Below are positions 21,602-34,195 of a stretch of 64,000 bases of DNA, one piece after another. The position numbers and the translations under genes were made by a program. Below the pieces are notes generated by a model. It did not search any database. It was given only the letters and a program-made list of their open reading frames with translations, and was not told where the DNA came from. The stretch's first letter is position 1. Each line of letters opens with the position of its first letter. The stretch covers positions 186,001 through 250,000 of the forward strand of contig NW_008805076.1 of assembly GCF_000004825.1 (NCBI RefSeq), read 5' to 3'. The stretch is from Heterostelium album PN500. Its lineage: Eukaryota > Evosea > Eumycetozoa > Acytosteliales > Acytosteliaceae.

Positions 21602-24568
21602 TATAATGGTGGAACTGTTTATATTACTATGGCTACTATGACGAATTAAACTACTGATTACAGATCCATGAGTATTATTATTGTTGCTGTGGTTCGTTGG
21701 TTGATCTTTAGTGTGTATAAATGAAGCATTTATGTTATTGTTACTAAAGCTATTGGAAAGCTTACGGTCACGCTTTCTCGGTGTTGGAGAGTTGTCCGAT
21801 GGAGTCACACTGCAACTACTTGTCGTAGTAGTAGTATTGGCGATATTGGCCAATGAAGAGTTACTACCATTTCTCTCTGGGAACGATGGACGTGGTGTAG
21901 ATGGTGAGCTGGTACATTGATTGATAAGAGATCCATTGGAATTTCTTGGTGTCAGAGAATCTGTTGCTATTTTACTGTTATTCTGTTGTTGTTGTTGTGA
22001 TTGTTGCTGTTGTACCTGTTGTTGTTGCTGTTGTGGATTCTTTAATTTTGCTGTCAAGGTTCCTTTGGCTAATGCAAAAAAATCAAATATTTTGGAACTT
22101 TTCTTCTCCTTGTGATGTCCTCTTGGTGATGTAAATGCAGAGGTAGATTTACTCAATCCATTCGATGGTTTCGTGTAGTTATTGTTGTTATTATTATTGT
22201 TATCAATAGAGTTTGGTGATACTAAATCTTGGTGATTTCCTCCAATGTCATCATCTTGCCAACTATCACCAGACGAAGAGGATGTAGTATGCATCAACTG
22301 CTTCTCTTGTTCCATGCTGTATTCGTAGGAGGTAAACGAGCGGACACGTGCACCCAATCCAAGATTACTACTGCTACTATTGTTTCCAGCGGTTGCCAAC
22401 TTTGAGAGGTGGTCGTTCGAGATGGAACTACTCATCATGGAAGTCGAACTATTGTTATCGTCGCTAGCTAAACTATTGATATTGTTTGGAATACTTGTAG
22501 TAACAGACAAACTATTCTTTGATAACTTCAAAGGTGGTACTTTTGGTCGAGTTTCAGAGTTTATAATTGGTGATGAACTTGTTGAGGTGATTGGTTGTTG
22601 TTGAATATTGGTGGATGTTGGTCTTGTCGGACTAATAATTGCTGAAGTGGACAGTCTCGATTTGTTATTATTACTACTATTATTGTTGTTATTAGAGAGT
22701 GATGGCATTGAAGGTGGTAAAGGTAGAGGTTTAGGTGGTTTTCTCGAAGGTGAGAGTGGTGTTTGGCTGGGTGATAATGGTTCATTTCCTCCACTGGCGG
22801 AATGAGGTGACAACGACATTTGTTCCATCATATTACTGACTTGAGAGGCATCGGATTGATTGTTGGCAATCGATATCGATTGAAGTCTAGGAATCTCAAC
22901 ATGTAACTTTTCATACTTTAGTTGTTGTTGTGGTTGTGGTTGTTGTTGTACTATTTGTAATTGTGCAGTTTGTTGAATTGGAAGTTGTTGTTGTTGATTC
23001 ACTCTCTTTACAATATTATTATTAATTGAGAAATCTCTAAGTGTCTTCCATTGTTTTACTTCGGGTGGTACCTCGGGTATTTCGTTGTGGTCTAGATAGA
23101 GTGTATGCAGTGGAAGTGCAAGAAAACAAGATGGAAACTCTGTCAATTGATTATGATTGAGACTGATCTTCTCTAGAGTAGCGATAAACGAGAGAGGTGT
23201 CACAGACTGACCAGTCTTGAACCTATTACTATTGATATTGATCGATTTCAACAACGCTAATTCCGCTACTTCATTCGGTATCGAATCCACTTGATTATGT
23301 GATAGATCGATTCTCTTTAATTTTGTTAATTTCTTTATTTCACCTGGAATTGTTTGTATTTGATTCTTTTTTAAATTCAATCTAAAAAAAAATTAATTGA
23401 AAAATGAAAAATGATTGATCAGTAATTTTTCTAAAAACGGAATAGCAATTATTTGATGTTACCTTCTTAATGATGGTATATTACAAACACCAGTTGGGAA
23501 TCTATTTAATTGACAATGATCAAGTGATAATACTTTTAGACTTCGAAAAGCAGCCCAGTTTATGTAGCAACGGTCAAAGTCGATTTTGTAGTTCTTTCCT
23601 AAGAGAAGACGCGGTAGTTTCACCAGTTTCGTTTGATCCACTTTAAATGGGAAGTAGGTAAAGTGAGTACCCTCTAGATCGAGTCGATTCATTTTCGAGT
23701 TGCTATTGTTGTTTGGAGTGACATCACCCTCGGAATGGGGAGATTGCAGCGGTGATACATTGATAGATATAAATTGTGTCGGTAGTTTAGAGGTCGGCAA
23801 TCTAGACACCGGAGACAACGCACTGTTTCCTGGATATCCACCGTTTATATTATTACCGCTACTACCATTACTATTGTTATCATCGTTACTGTTGTTTCCC
23901 ATTATCAACGGTAATTGTATTTGAATTTGTTGTTGTGAAAGTTGATAACCTTCAGTTTGTGACAATTGATGTTGTAGTTTTTGTTGTTGTTGTTGTAGTT
24001 GAAGTTGTTTGTTGTTGGACAACGACGATGACGATGATAATGATTGTATAGGCGGATACATGTAAGCATAGGTTTTCGTTAGGAATGCGGGCAGTGTTGG
24101 ATTGTGTGAGAGCGACAGTTGTTTGAGCATCGGGAGTTCGGTGAGATTGGGCAGTTCCTCAAGGAGATTCGATGTGAGAGAGAGGTGTTCCAGTTCGAGC
24201 AGTTCGGTGATCGTCGGCGGCAGCACTACCAGGTTGTTCCGGTCCAACTTTAGAGTATTCATTTGGCGCCATTTGTTGATTTCATTCGGTAGTTTGGTGA
24301 GCCGATTGAAACTAAAATCTGCAACCATCAATACCGGTGTTGCCTCTATCAGTTCTATAGAGATTTCAGTCAAGAGATTCTCACTGACATTTAACGACCT
24401 CAATTTATTTGTAATTATATATGCCAAAGAGATCTCTTTTAGTTTCATCCTAGATAATCCTAAATTATCTGTTGACATTCCAGCATTTCCATTTTGAAAA
24501 TTATTATTTTGTTGTTGTTGTTGTTGCTGTTGCTGATTTTGCTGAGTATTTTGAATTTGTAACAACAT
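19377..24568 (-). CDS. Leucine-rich-repeat Ras guanine-nucleotide exchange factor
   Basis: complement(join(19377..19895,19967..20607,20686..23381,23463..24568)), 1653 residues. Two blocks of leucine-rich repeats (about 35-160 and 310-510; LNLKKNQIQTIP, IDLSHNQVDSIP) are followed by a roughly 700-residue Ser/Asn/Gln/Pro-rich linker. A RasGEF_N domain follows (about 1230-1340) and then a CDC25-type catalytic domain (about 1370-1610: FTLLDLKSHEIARQL, RFNYISRWVASEI, FKFINIALNCWVLKNFNSAIAIIAGM, PAVPYLGSYFNHL). It should load Ras-family GTPases with GTP at the membrane, with the LRRs as a targeting or partner surface. LRR-RasGEF fusions occur in dictyostelids; I cannot say which paralogue this is. 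The short basic tail (LRNKKRKG) may bind membrane. Confidence 0.9.
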
Positions 24569-27178
24569 TTTTTAAATTCTTAACTAACAAATTATATATA
24601 AGTCAAACAAAATTAATTTATTAATAATTTTTATTTATATTTATGATTAAACTTATTGTTATGTTAAAATGAAATAATTTTAATAGAATTATAAGAATAA
24701 TAATAATATATTGAATGATTTTAAATATAATTTAAAATCTGATGCTGACTGGTGTGTTGATTGATTATATATGTTTTTGAAAGAAAAATAAAATAAAATT
24801 TAGAAATAATAAATATTCAAAATGTATATGATTGATTATATATATGTTTAAAATTAAATCTAAATGTTTATAAATATATCTATATTCTTTATCTTTTTTA
24901 TATTTATTGAAAAGAATATTTTAATTTTAATTAAATTATTATTTGTTTAAAAAATTAAATTACTAAGTGATGAAGTGTATTTCTAATTTACAGGTCGAAA
25001 ATATAAAAGCAAATAATAAATTAAGGATTATTATTATATTATATAAAAATATATTTTGATATATTCTCTTGTTTATTATGATTTTGGTTATTTATGAGTG
25101 GTAAATGAATTCAACCCTGCATAGCTCTTAAATGTTCCAGCACTGGTGCTTGTTTTGATTATCATATAAAAATAATATATATATTCAAATTATTTATATA
25201 TTTAATTAAACAAATTTTTTTTGATATTATTATATTATTGATTATAATATATGTGTGTGATCAATAATAATATTTTTGTTTGTTTGTTTGTATGTATGTT
25301 TATTGTTATGCTGCTCTTCTTTTTGATTAGCATTTCTTCTTTGTTCTATTTCTATAAACAACATCAACATCAATAATAACAACAATAACAATAACCAAAT
25401 TAAAAACAACACCCACCTATGCAAATACTATACAATATATTATTGTTTTATTTTTTTGTTTTTGCTGGAGTACTACTAGCAAGTTCAGTGTTCAATTTAA
25501 CGATTTGGTCAAATTAGTATATAATATATATATGTATATGGTATATATAATTATATTTTGATGGATGTTTTCTTGAATGTGTGTTGGTGGGTGGGGCGTG
25601 ATTGGTAAGAGGAGATCAATTATTTTCTTCTCTCAATAGAACAATAGCTTTTTGAATTTAATATTAATATTGAATAATATTGTATTGATAGATTGTATGA
25701 TGATGTTGCAGGATGATGATGATAATTGGTATTTTTTATTAAATGATGATGATTATGTTGTTGTTGATGATAATTGAAATGAAAATTATTTATTGTAGAG
25801 TGTGTGTTTGATTTTGATAACAATAAGTATAGTCTATAAATTTAATTTTGAAAATTGGCAATCACAAACATTAACAATAATAAATATTCTATATGTGTTT
25901 ATATATTTATTTTAAAATAATAATACCTAATTTTTGTTAGATAAACACACATTCACACACACAATCACAAACAAACACACATACACACATATAAATCATA
26001 AATATATATTTGATATATTGTTTTTCAATACCACACTCAACACACACCATCACAATTTATAATATTAAAAAAATAAAAACTTACTTAATTTAAATTTGGA
26101 TAGTAATAATATTAGAATAGAAATTTATATTATATTAAATTATTTGTAGACAGTGTTTAATCATATGATATGATTTTTTTTTCTTATAGGATTATATTTA
26201 AACAAAAATATATAAAGTGATGAAATAATTTTTAATGAACAATGGTGTTTATAGCAATTGCTTCTTGTAGTACTTTGAATAAGGAAATAAAACCAAAGAA
26301 AAGTAAACAAAGAAATATAACTTTAAATTCGTGTGGATCAAAAACAAATAATAAAATAGAAAATTAAATGAAAGTGGTGTTAACACTACAAGTGACTTGT
26401 TTTGATTTTTTGTTTAACAGAAACTATAGTTATGTGCTACTGATTATATTTAGTTGTTGGTTTTTTTTTTTTCATATTGTTGTTATTGTTACTGTTGCTA
26501 TGTAGAGTATACTAGCCATATCATATTCGTCGTTGTCTAATATAGATTTTAAAACAAATTACCATACTTAGACAAAATAATCTCACACACTCACACAGAT
26601 ACACAAACACAAATACTACATACTTTTAATTTTAAATTCAATTTTTTCCTTTTAAATATCATTTTTATTATTAATATTGTTACTGCTATTGTTATCTAGA
26701 GGTTCGATTCCATTCAATTCAATCCCACTATTTCTATAAACAAATAATTTTCACAGTAATAATAAAAAATACATTCTCCAAAAAAATTATAATTGTTTAT
26801 TTTGTAAGTGTGTATTATAATGATTGTTTTTTATTTATCTCCTTTTATGGTGAGGTGTATGGGAATAGTTGTTGACTAATTAAATCAGATTGATATGATT
26901 GTTGTGTTTTAGTTTTTTTTAAAAATAAATATTGTAAATCTTTCTCCTTACGTCTCTGTGCTATGTGATTGCATCTAAATTCATCCATTTATTGTTAAAA
27001 CAATTACAGCAACAATATAAATGTGCCTTATTATAAGTTTAGTAAAAATAATATAAAATAATTGTTGTTTTTATAGTATGGTACAATGAAAGATATAGAT
27101 AAAGATGAGAATAGAATAGTAAGTTGGTTTTAATATTGTGGAATTATTTACCTTAATTATAATTATGTGAATTTATTT
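24569..27178. other. 2.6-kb intergenic, promoter of RasGEF
   Basis: AT-rich throughout, with CA/GT tracts (about 25930-25990, 26580-26615) and homopolymers. A slightly GC-richer patch at about 25115-25150 includes a near-palindrome AGCACTGGTGCT. No exon, tRNA or repeat family recognised. ORFs here are low-complexity. Confidence 0.5.
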
Positions 27179-28325
27179 TTATGATAATTTTGTTTTATTA
27201 TTGTTGGTATTGTTGATATTGTTGTTGTTATTGTTGTTATTGGTAATAGTAGTAGCATTATTATTACGATTGATAATTTGATCCAGTCGTCGACGAACAG
27301 GCTCAAGAGTTGGCAATATAGAGAGTATTGCCAGCAATCCCATGGATGCAATGGATTTAGCATCGAAAATATCACCGGGTTTGCTTATCTCTTGAATTGC
27401 CAAGCCAGCCTTGACGGCAAGGAATGTCGCTGGCATGATGCCAATGAAAGTACCGAAAGCAAACGTTGAAACGGGTACCTCTAGGAGAGGCGACGCTAAA
27501 TTGATGAACCAATTCGGTAGGAACGGTGTGATTCGCAAGAATATCAAGTAGTTCAGTAGGGCGCTACGACGCTTGCCTACCTCCTGTGCAAACAACGATA
27601 GTTTATCGGGGAAGAAGCGTAACACCAGATTCCTACAGATGTGAAACGAAATGAGATAGCTACAGACTGCGCCAATCGTAGCGACCAAACAAACCAAAGG
27701 GAATCCAACCCACAATCCAAACAGACCGCCCGACAAAAAACTTAAGAAAATCGATCCCGGTATTGAAAATGCTTGTAAACTAGATATAACATTAACATTT
27801 ATATATATTAATATTGATAATATATTGATTGATTGAATGAATGATTTGATAGTTACAATATATAGATAAAACCAAAAGTACTCATTACGATGAAATAGTT
27901 ATCATCGGTGTATTGTGAAAGGATTTCGCTTAGAGTTTGTACATCTTGAAAATTGGTAGGTAAATGAAGTTTTGATCTATGTTCACTGTATTTATTGTTG
28001 TGGTAGATAATATTGATTAGTTAACAACATATTTAGTATGTGCATGTACAAAGTAGCATATGTGTTGTATGTACATACGGTTTAAGACTTGGGAAATTAA
28101 GAAATAAGAATATGATAAATGATATTGCAATACTAAATAAAATAAATAAAACAGATAGAGGTAAAGGTTCTTTTTTATATATAAACTATTATTTAATATA
28201 TTATTATTATTATTACTTTTACTATTACTATTGTTATTGCTATCGTTATTATTTATATTGTTATTGTTAATATCTTTATTGCTAGTTTCATTTTGTTTCA
28301 AAAGTGATAGTTTAGATTGACTCAT
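27179..28325 (-). CDS. TMEM41/VTT-domain (DedA superfamily) membrane protein
   Basis: Four exons, complement(join(27179..27779,27857..27985,28079..28169,~28229..28325)). The last three are firm. An Asn-rich N-terminus leads into LPLSVLFILFSIAISF, then HLPTNFQDVQTLSEILSQY, and the VTT core IFLQAFSIPGSIFLSFLSGGLFG, ending FLRITPFLPNWFINLASP and FGTFIGIMPATF. These are diagnostic of TMEM41A/B. Family members are ER phospholipid scramblases acting in autophagosome and lipid-droplet formation. Read without the first intron, the N-terminal frame misses the conserved first helix. The intron must be very short (47-59 nt; donors near 28217, 28223 or 28229). C-terminal Asn runs follow. Confidence 0.85.
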
Positions 28326-28984
28326 CTACTGTAATTATATTATTATATTACTTATATATTAAAACTATTTATTTTTTACAACTATAGTATTTGTTACTAT
28401 TCTATTTATATATTGCTTGTATGAATGTAAGTAGTTTTTTGAAAAATGATATAAATAAATTGAATAGTGTTGTTGTTGATTACAACAAAAAAAAAAAAAA
28501 AATCAAAATTTTCATTTTCCAATATATTTGAGAATTCAAGTTGCTCAGTTTAGGTGTTTATGTTGGTGTTGCAAGTGTGAATCATTAACATTCTATTAAA
28601 AATAAAAAGTTTAGGATCTGGAAATTAATTATCAAAATCTTATTATTAATTTCTAAAAGAAAAATAAATAATTAAAAATAATAAAAAAAAATAATAAAAA
28701 TACAAAATAAATAAATAATGTGTTAGATATATATTATTTTGATTGTTTTATCTTTTATTCTTCTAATAATAAAATCAAAGATAATAAAAAAATAAAAAAA
28801 GTATTTTGAATTGAATAAATAATTGATTATAATTACATTGTTTTAATAAAAAAAAAAAAAAAAAATATTTTTATTAAAATTATATTAAGAAGTTATTATT
28901 ATTATTATTATGATTTATTATGATTTATTATTATTATTATTATTATTATTTTAAAATTACCAATAATTATTTTTGATTATGAAA
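28326..28984. other. Intergenic with poly-A and ATT tracts
   Basis: A-runs, (TTA)n-type repeats at about 28890-28950 and low-complexity DNA between two minus-strand genes. Nothing else recognised. Confidence 0.5.
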
Positions 28985-30521
28985 TTAAATTGATTTTGGT
29001 TTTGTTTTTCTTGTTTTTTTTTTCTTTTCAAAAATAGCAATAAAATTAGAATCGGGTTCACAGATGATGGCACCATCTCTGCATGTTGCGCAGTGGTATT
29101 GATTTGGACAAACGACATCGCTGCAGTGATTGTTATTGTCTGGTACACATGCACCCTTGTCTCCACGTTGTTCACAATGGTATCCTGGTGGGCATTGTAA
29201 GATGCTACAGATGTGGACACCACCGGTGGTTGGGTTGTGTGGTTTGCAGCTTCCGTCGGATGGGTCACAATAGTATCCCCAACCACAGTTCTTACCCCAA
29301 CATTTGTCATGGCCAGACGATGAACCGGATGACGAGGTTTGGCCGGAAGTTGACCATGGCTTGCATTGACCACTGTAGAGATCACACCATTTACCCCAAC
29401 CACATTGAGCGTCGTTTTGACAACCACCAGATGAGGAGGATGAGGATGAGCTACCTGACGATGAAGTTTGACCGGAGGTGGAAGAGGCATGGACACAGGT
29501 TGGGACACCGTTTTGGACAACACAAATCAATCCGTCGAAACATTTGAAGTTGGCACATGAACTACCACCAGAGGATGATGATGATGATGAGGATGAGGAG
29601 CTACCAGAAGATGAAGTTTGACCTGAGGTTGATCCAGAGGTTGACCATGGCTTGCATTGACCAGTGGCGGTATCACACCATTTACCCCAACCACAGTCTA
29701 CGTCCTTTTGACACTGTACACCGGAAGTACCAGACGATGAAGTTTGACCGGATGAGGAGCTGGTTGGTGACCATGGCTTACATTTTCCATCGATGTGATC
29801 ACACCATTTACCCCAACCACATTGTTCGTCGTTTTGACAACCACCGGATGAGCTACCTGACGATGAAGTCTGACCGGAGGTGGAACCAGAGGTTGACCAT
29901 GGCTTGCATTGACCATCGGAGGTGTCACACCATTTGCCCCAACCGCATTGAGCATCGTTTTGACAACCACCAGAGGTACCGGATGATCCTGACGACGAGG
30001 ATTGACCGGAGGACGACGATGAGGAAGACCATGGTTTGCACTGGTGGTCGTTGGTATCACACCAGTATCCGTAACCACAGTCTCCTTCCTTCTGACAACC
30101 ACCACCAGAGGTTCCAGAAGATGAAGTCTGACCGGATGCCTTGCAGACTGGCTTTCCATTTTCCATTTGACAGGTTTCATAGGCTTTACAACGTAAATTT
30201 AAACATGTTATTTCTACACCAGCATCGGTAGCAGGCTGACCGGCACTACTAGAACTTGGCTTACAGGTTGCAGTACCACCCACATCCTCACAATAAAATC
30301 CAACGGGACATTTTGAATTCAAACATGCGCCTATATAATATTAAAAACAAAAAAAGAAAAAAAAGAAAAAGAAAATTATTAATAACTATTTCAATAATAT
30401 TATTAAAAATCCAATCTTTCTGGATTTTATTTTTAAATTTAGTAATTATAATCTTACCTTGACCAGATACATTTATAGCAGCTACGAGTAATACTAATAG
30501 CAAACTCGCAAATAATCTCAT
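28985..30521 (-). CDS. Secreted cysteine-rich protein, spore-coat-like
   Basis: complement(join(28985..30330,30458..30521)), 469 residues. Exon 1 encodes a clear signal peptide (MRLFASLLLVLLVAAINVSG). The mature protein has follistatin-like Cys modules (CLNSKCPVGFYCE, CLNLRCKAYETCQMENGKPVC, FKCFDGLICVVQNGVPTC). Six or more CxxDxxCGWGKWCD....GQCKPW units alternate with Ser/Gly linkers (SGQTSSSGSS). This resembles spore-coat/extracellular-matrix proteins of Dictyostelium (SP60/70/96 type), so a prespore, coat-assembly role is inferred. The end loses the Cys pattern and is strongly basic. GT-rich boxes about 650-700 bp upstream may be G-box-like prespore elements. Repeat number may vary between strains. 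Confidence 0.8.
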
Positions 30522-32040
30522 TTTTTATGTTTTATTATTGATAAATTTATAAAACTTAATAAATAGAGAAAGGGTGTTGTGATTGTTGTTATATAATAGA
30601 TATAAAAATAATTCTACACTAAAATAGTTTTTAGATATATAAATATATTGATGCAAATGTAAATAGTCAACAAACCTATTGTATAATAATTTAATGATTA
30701 TGATCAAATAAATTTGATTTGGTTTTTGTTGTTTTGAAACAAATCAATATAAATTAAAAAAAAAAACAAATATATATAAACAAATATATATTAATACTGA
30801 TTATTTATATTGATATATTATTGTATGTTTATTTTTGAACATTTACTTTTTGAATTTTGTTGTGCTGATCAAGTGATGATAATATGGTGTTATGGTAGTA
30901 AGATGAAATGGAAATGTTAATAGCATGCTTATAGATAGTGTATTGCTATTTACGTTATCTATTCTATTTAGTGTTTGTTTGTTATTGTTTGTTATGAATA
31001 AATCAAGTTCTCATAGAACATGAATCAACTTCACTTCACTTTATCAAAAACACTCATTCTTTGCTCACTGCTCTTCATCTCTTCATATATTTATGCATAT
31101 GAAGTGTGATTGTAAAATAGATTTGAGTTGTTAGAACCTAAACACTTTAACACGTGATTATTTATATTGATTGATTTGATTTTATGAGTGTTTTATATGT
31201 GTGTTTTATTTGTGTGTATGAGAAATATAAATGTTGTTTGTTTTTTTTTTTTTTGATGGGGTATAAAATTTTCATATTTTGTTTTGGTGAGTGTGTTGTT
31301 CAAAAGTAAATTCAGAAATCAAAATCATTATCGATGGAGGTGTGTATTTGGATGTATGAAAGAAACCCCAACAACCAAAATTACTAATGGGTTAGTGTTG
31401 TCATTGAAAATTAATTCAATTCTTTTCTTTATTAATTCAGTTGAAAACTAGAATCATTAATTTTTGTTTTTATCATATTGTTAGTATGTGTATTTGTATA
31501 CATACATATTGTATATTAATGTATTTTTGGTCACTTACCTAACATTGTCATTCACATTACAATCTATCTTAATGTATAGTACATAATCATAAATGATGTA
31601 GTAACTTTATTCCTTTAATACTTCCACATAGCTTTTTATGCTTTGTAAATGTACAACTTCAAGCTACATCTTCAATCACCGCCTTTTTCAAGGATATATA
31701 TGGAAATTTACTCAAAAATCTCATGATTATTTAACCTCTTTGTTCCAATTTAAGAATAACAATTTATAATAACAAAGTATATATTAATCTTCAATATAAA
31801 AATGAGTAAATTTTATGTCAATTCTTTTCTCTCAAAAGATAGTTTGCAATATGAGTTCTTATATTTTCATAAACTATATACAAGCCAAAGAACAAGAGAC
31901 CCAGTTTCTAATTAAGTATATTGCAATATCAAATCATATTGTTGCATCTTCACATACTATGGCTATTTATTTATTTATTTATTCTACAGTATTAAAATTA
32001 TTACTATTTAATTTTATTTCTTTTTTTAATTATTAAAGAT
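30522..32040. promoter_or_regulatory. 1.5-kb intergenic with GT-rich boxes (spore-coat-like promoter)
   Basis: Read toward the minus-strand gene, it contains GTGTG/CACAC clusters (31190-31220, 31270-31300, 31340-31360) and CACGTG at about 31151. G-rich boxes bind GBF in D. discoideum prespore promoters; the assignment here is inference. No exon seen. Confidence 0.35.
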
Positions 32041-33732
32041 CTATTGTTGAAAAAATAAGGTTGCACAATCTGTTCTGACACATTGATCATCTTGGAGAAT
32101 AGATTCCCATTTTTTGTTTTCCAACGAAAACATTAAATTTCCTCTCTTTCCTTGGATTGAATAAATAAAACTTTGACCATCATTTGATTGATGATAAACC
32201 AAATCGTGGTACGAATGGCTTCCGATTATACTGTTATCAAACAATTTGATTTCATGTGTTTCAATGTTGATTCGTTGTAATCCTAATTCTGATACCATAA
32301 ATATATTGCCACCGCCATCTGTACATGCTGCCAATACATTGTTACCAGGGATTCTTAATTGTAATTCAACTGCTGTTTTCTTTCTTATATCAAACATTAA
32401 AATCTTTTTAGTACCTCCAGATACAGTATAGATATAATCTTTGAAGATGAATGTTAGTATTTGGTGACTTGTAGCTACCATCGTTGAGTATTTTTCGAAT
32501 GCTGAATTGTTGATCTCGTATCTGTAGATTTCAGTTATAAATTTATTAACTCCATCTAATAAATAGATATGATCTTGTCCATCATAACAAGCAGATAAAA
32601 ATTGGCAATGATCAACTCCTTTCATTTCATTGATAACTAAAGTTTTGGTGTTAATTGAATACTTGATAAACTTGCTGTAGCCAAAATTAGCACCACCAAA
32701 TATATAGATAAAGTCTTTAACTTTTACAATGGAGTTGAATACTGCAAATGAACTCTTCATTTCCATCTTGATTTGTTGTTCAAAATGAATGTTGTTTCGA
32801 TCTGTAATATTGATGATAGATATTTTATTATTTTTATCAGTTGAAAATATATATGATTGTTTGGGTTGAATGATGTGTGATTGATTTGATTTCAATTTGA
32901 ATGAAGATTGAAATTGATTCTTGATTTTATTGATTTGGTCATTATCGACTATCAATTGATATTGTTGTGATTTTGATGGTTGATTGTCATCACAATTATT
33001 CATTTTAATTGTTTTGTTGTGTTCCAGTAATACATTTAAAAGTGAAAGATCATCATTGTTTACTTTTTTAGATGAATCAGTATCGAAATGGAATAATGTA
33101 TTGCTGTTGTTTGAGATGAATTCATTGTGATTCGATGATTGTGAAATCGATTCTATAATTGTTGATATTTGATATCTCTCTACTGTATCTGCTGATGCTG
33201 CTATTGGTTGTGAAGAGGAAGATGATGACGATTGTGAATCTGATTGGTGGTTGGTGAAGTGATTATTGATTGAATTCAATGATTTCATGATTTTAACTTG
33301 TTTCTCTATTTGTTGTTCTGTTTGTTCTTTACTATCGATGATCGGCTTCTTGAGTTTATGTTCTTCCACCACAAGGAATTCATGTAGCTCTTTGAATTCA
33401 CTCGATATTTCATGCTCTGTTTTCTTTAATTTTTCATATTCTTTTACTTTTAATTTCAAAGAATCGAAAGTCGATTGAATACCTGTTTGAACATCTTTTA
33501 AGATTTCTCTCACACTATTATTATTATTATTATGATTATTATTTACTTCGCTTTCATCTGTGATTGGATCAGTCTTATTGTTGTTGTTTATCTTTGATTT
33601 AATGTTGAAAATATGTTCACATGAATGACCAAAGTGTTTTGTTGAACAGATAGAACATGTTAAAACATTACAATCAAAACATATGAACTTAAGACTTTTG
33701 TTATGTATTTCACAAATACTGTTACTATTCAT
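32041..33732 (-). CDS. B-box zinc-finger protein with kelch-like C-terminus
   Basis: Single exon, 563 residues. The N-terminal B-box has Cys/His zinc ligands (CEIHNKSLKFICFDC, CSICSTKHFGHSCEH). A coiled-coil follows (about 75-160; KLKVKEYEKLKKTEHEISSEF). The C-terminal half (about 300-560) has repeated IYIFGG / IYLLDG / IYTVSGG strands of a kelch-type beta-propeller, ending LFFQQ. This B-box/coil/propeller arrangement is a large expanded family in dictyostelids, TRIM-like but without a RING finger. Function of individual members is unknown; a protein-binding or cytoskeletal role is inferred. Confidence 0.8.
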   Translation of the reverse strand: MNSNSICEIHNKSLKFICFDCNVLTCSICSTKHFGHSCEHIFNIKSKINNNNKTDPITDESEVNNNHNNNNNSVREILKDVQTGIQSTFDSLKLKVKEYEKLKKTEHEISSEFKELHEFLVVEEHKLKKPIIDSKEQTEQQIEKQVKIMKSLNSINNHFTNHQSDSQSSSSSSSQPIAASADTVERYQISTIIESISQSSNHNEFISNNSNTLFHFDTDSSKKVNNDDLSLLNVLLEHNKTIKMNNCDDNQPSKSQQYQLIVDNDQINKIKNQFQSSFKLKSNQSHIIQPKQSYIFSTDKNNKISIINITDRNNIHFEQQIKMEMKSSFAVFNSIVKVKDFIYIFGGANFGYSKFIKYSINTKTLVINEMKGVDHCQFLSACYDGQDHIYLLDGVNKFITEIYRYEINNSAFEKYSTMVATSHQILTFIFKDYIYTVSGGTKKILMFDIRKKTAVELQLRIPGNNVLAACTDGGGNIFMVSELGLQRINIETHEIKLFDNSIIGSHSYHDLVYHQSNDGQSFIYSIQGKRGNLMFSLENKKWESILQDDQCVRTDCATLFFQQ

Positions 33733-34015
33733 TTTAAAGTTTATTTTTGATTTAAATCAAACTTTATTTTATAAATCGTCTGATTTGAATTTTGATCAAC
33801 TTGTTCATTTAAGTTCATTTAAAAAAAAAAATTAAAAAAATAAAAATTTTTAGACTGTAACTAAAATATCTATTTGATTACAAATTTTTTTTTTTTTACA
33901 ATTCAGAATGTTTTTTTATGTTTCTATTATTAATAAAGAAATTGATTATAACTTATTATGAGAAAAAAACATTTTTGTTTTATATGAATTACCTATACTA
34001 CCACAATCATCAACA
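33733..34015. promoter_or_regulatory. Short divergent promoter region
   Basis: AT-rich spacer between the minus-strand B-box gene and a small plus-strand ORF. T-runs only. Confidence 0.3.
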
Positions 34016-34117
34016 ATGAATCACCGCCACTGCGACATGAATAATCCTATTGTCGAAGCGATTGGATCTGGTGTATCTACTTTAAACACAATTAATCGTT
34101 CATGGGAAAAAATGTAG
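34016..34117 (+). CDS. Small ORF, 33 codons, unrecognised
   Basis: ATG to TAG, coding MNHRHCDMNNPIVEAIG and then SGVSTLNTINRSWEKM. It stands out from the surrounding AT-rich DNA by GC content and coding-like composition. A second ATG at 34037 starts MNNPIVEAIG. It is either a microprotein or a first exon: the stop overlaps a possible GTAGGT donor, but only 80 bp remain before the convergent neighbour. No family recognised. Confidence 0.35.
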   Translation: MNHRHCDMNNPIVEAIGSGVSTLNTINRSWEKM

Positions 34118-34195
34118 GTTCCATTCACTAATAAAAATATTTAAAAAATATAATGAATCATATTTTTTTCTTTGAAATATTTAATTTTTATTTAT

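Noticed and set aside
26698-26720. GGTTCGATTCC, resembling a tRNA T-loop/B box
   Set aside because: No A box, acceptor stem or anticodon arm can be folded upstream in the AT-rich sequence.
28017-28168. Unspliced N-terminal frame of the TMEM41 gene as a longer separate protein
   Set aside because: The neighbouring frame after a short intron restores the conserved helix and joins in phase to the next exon.
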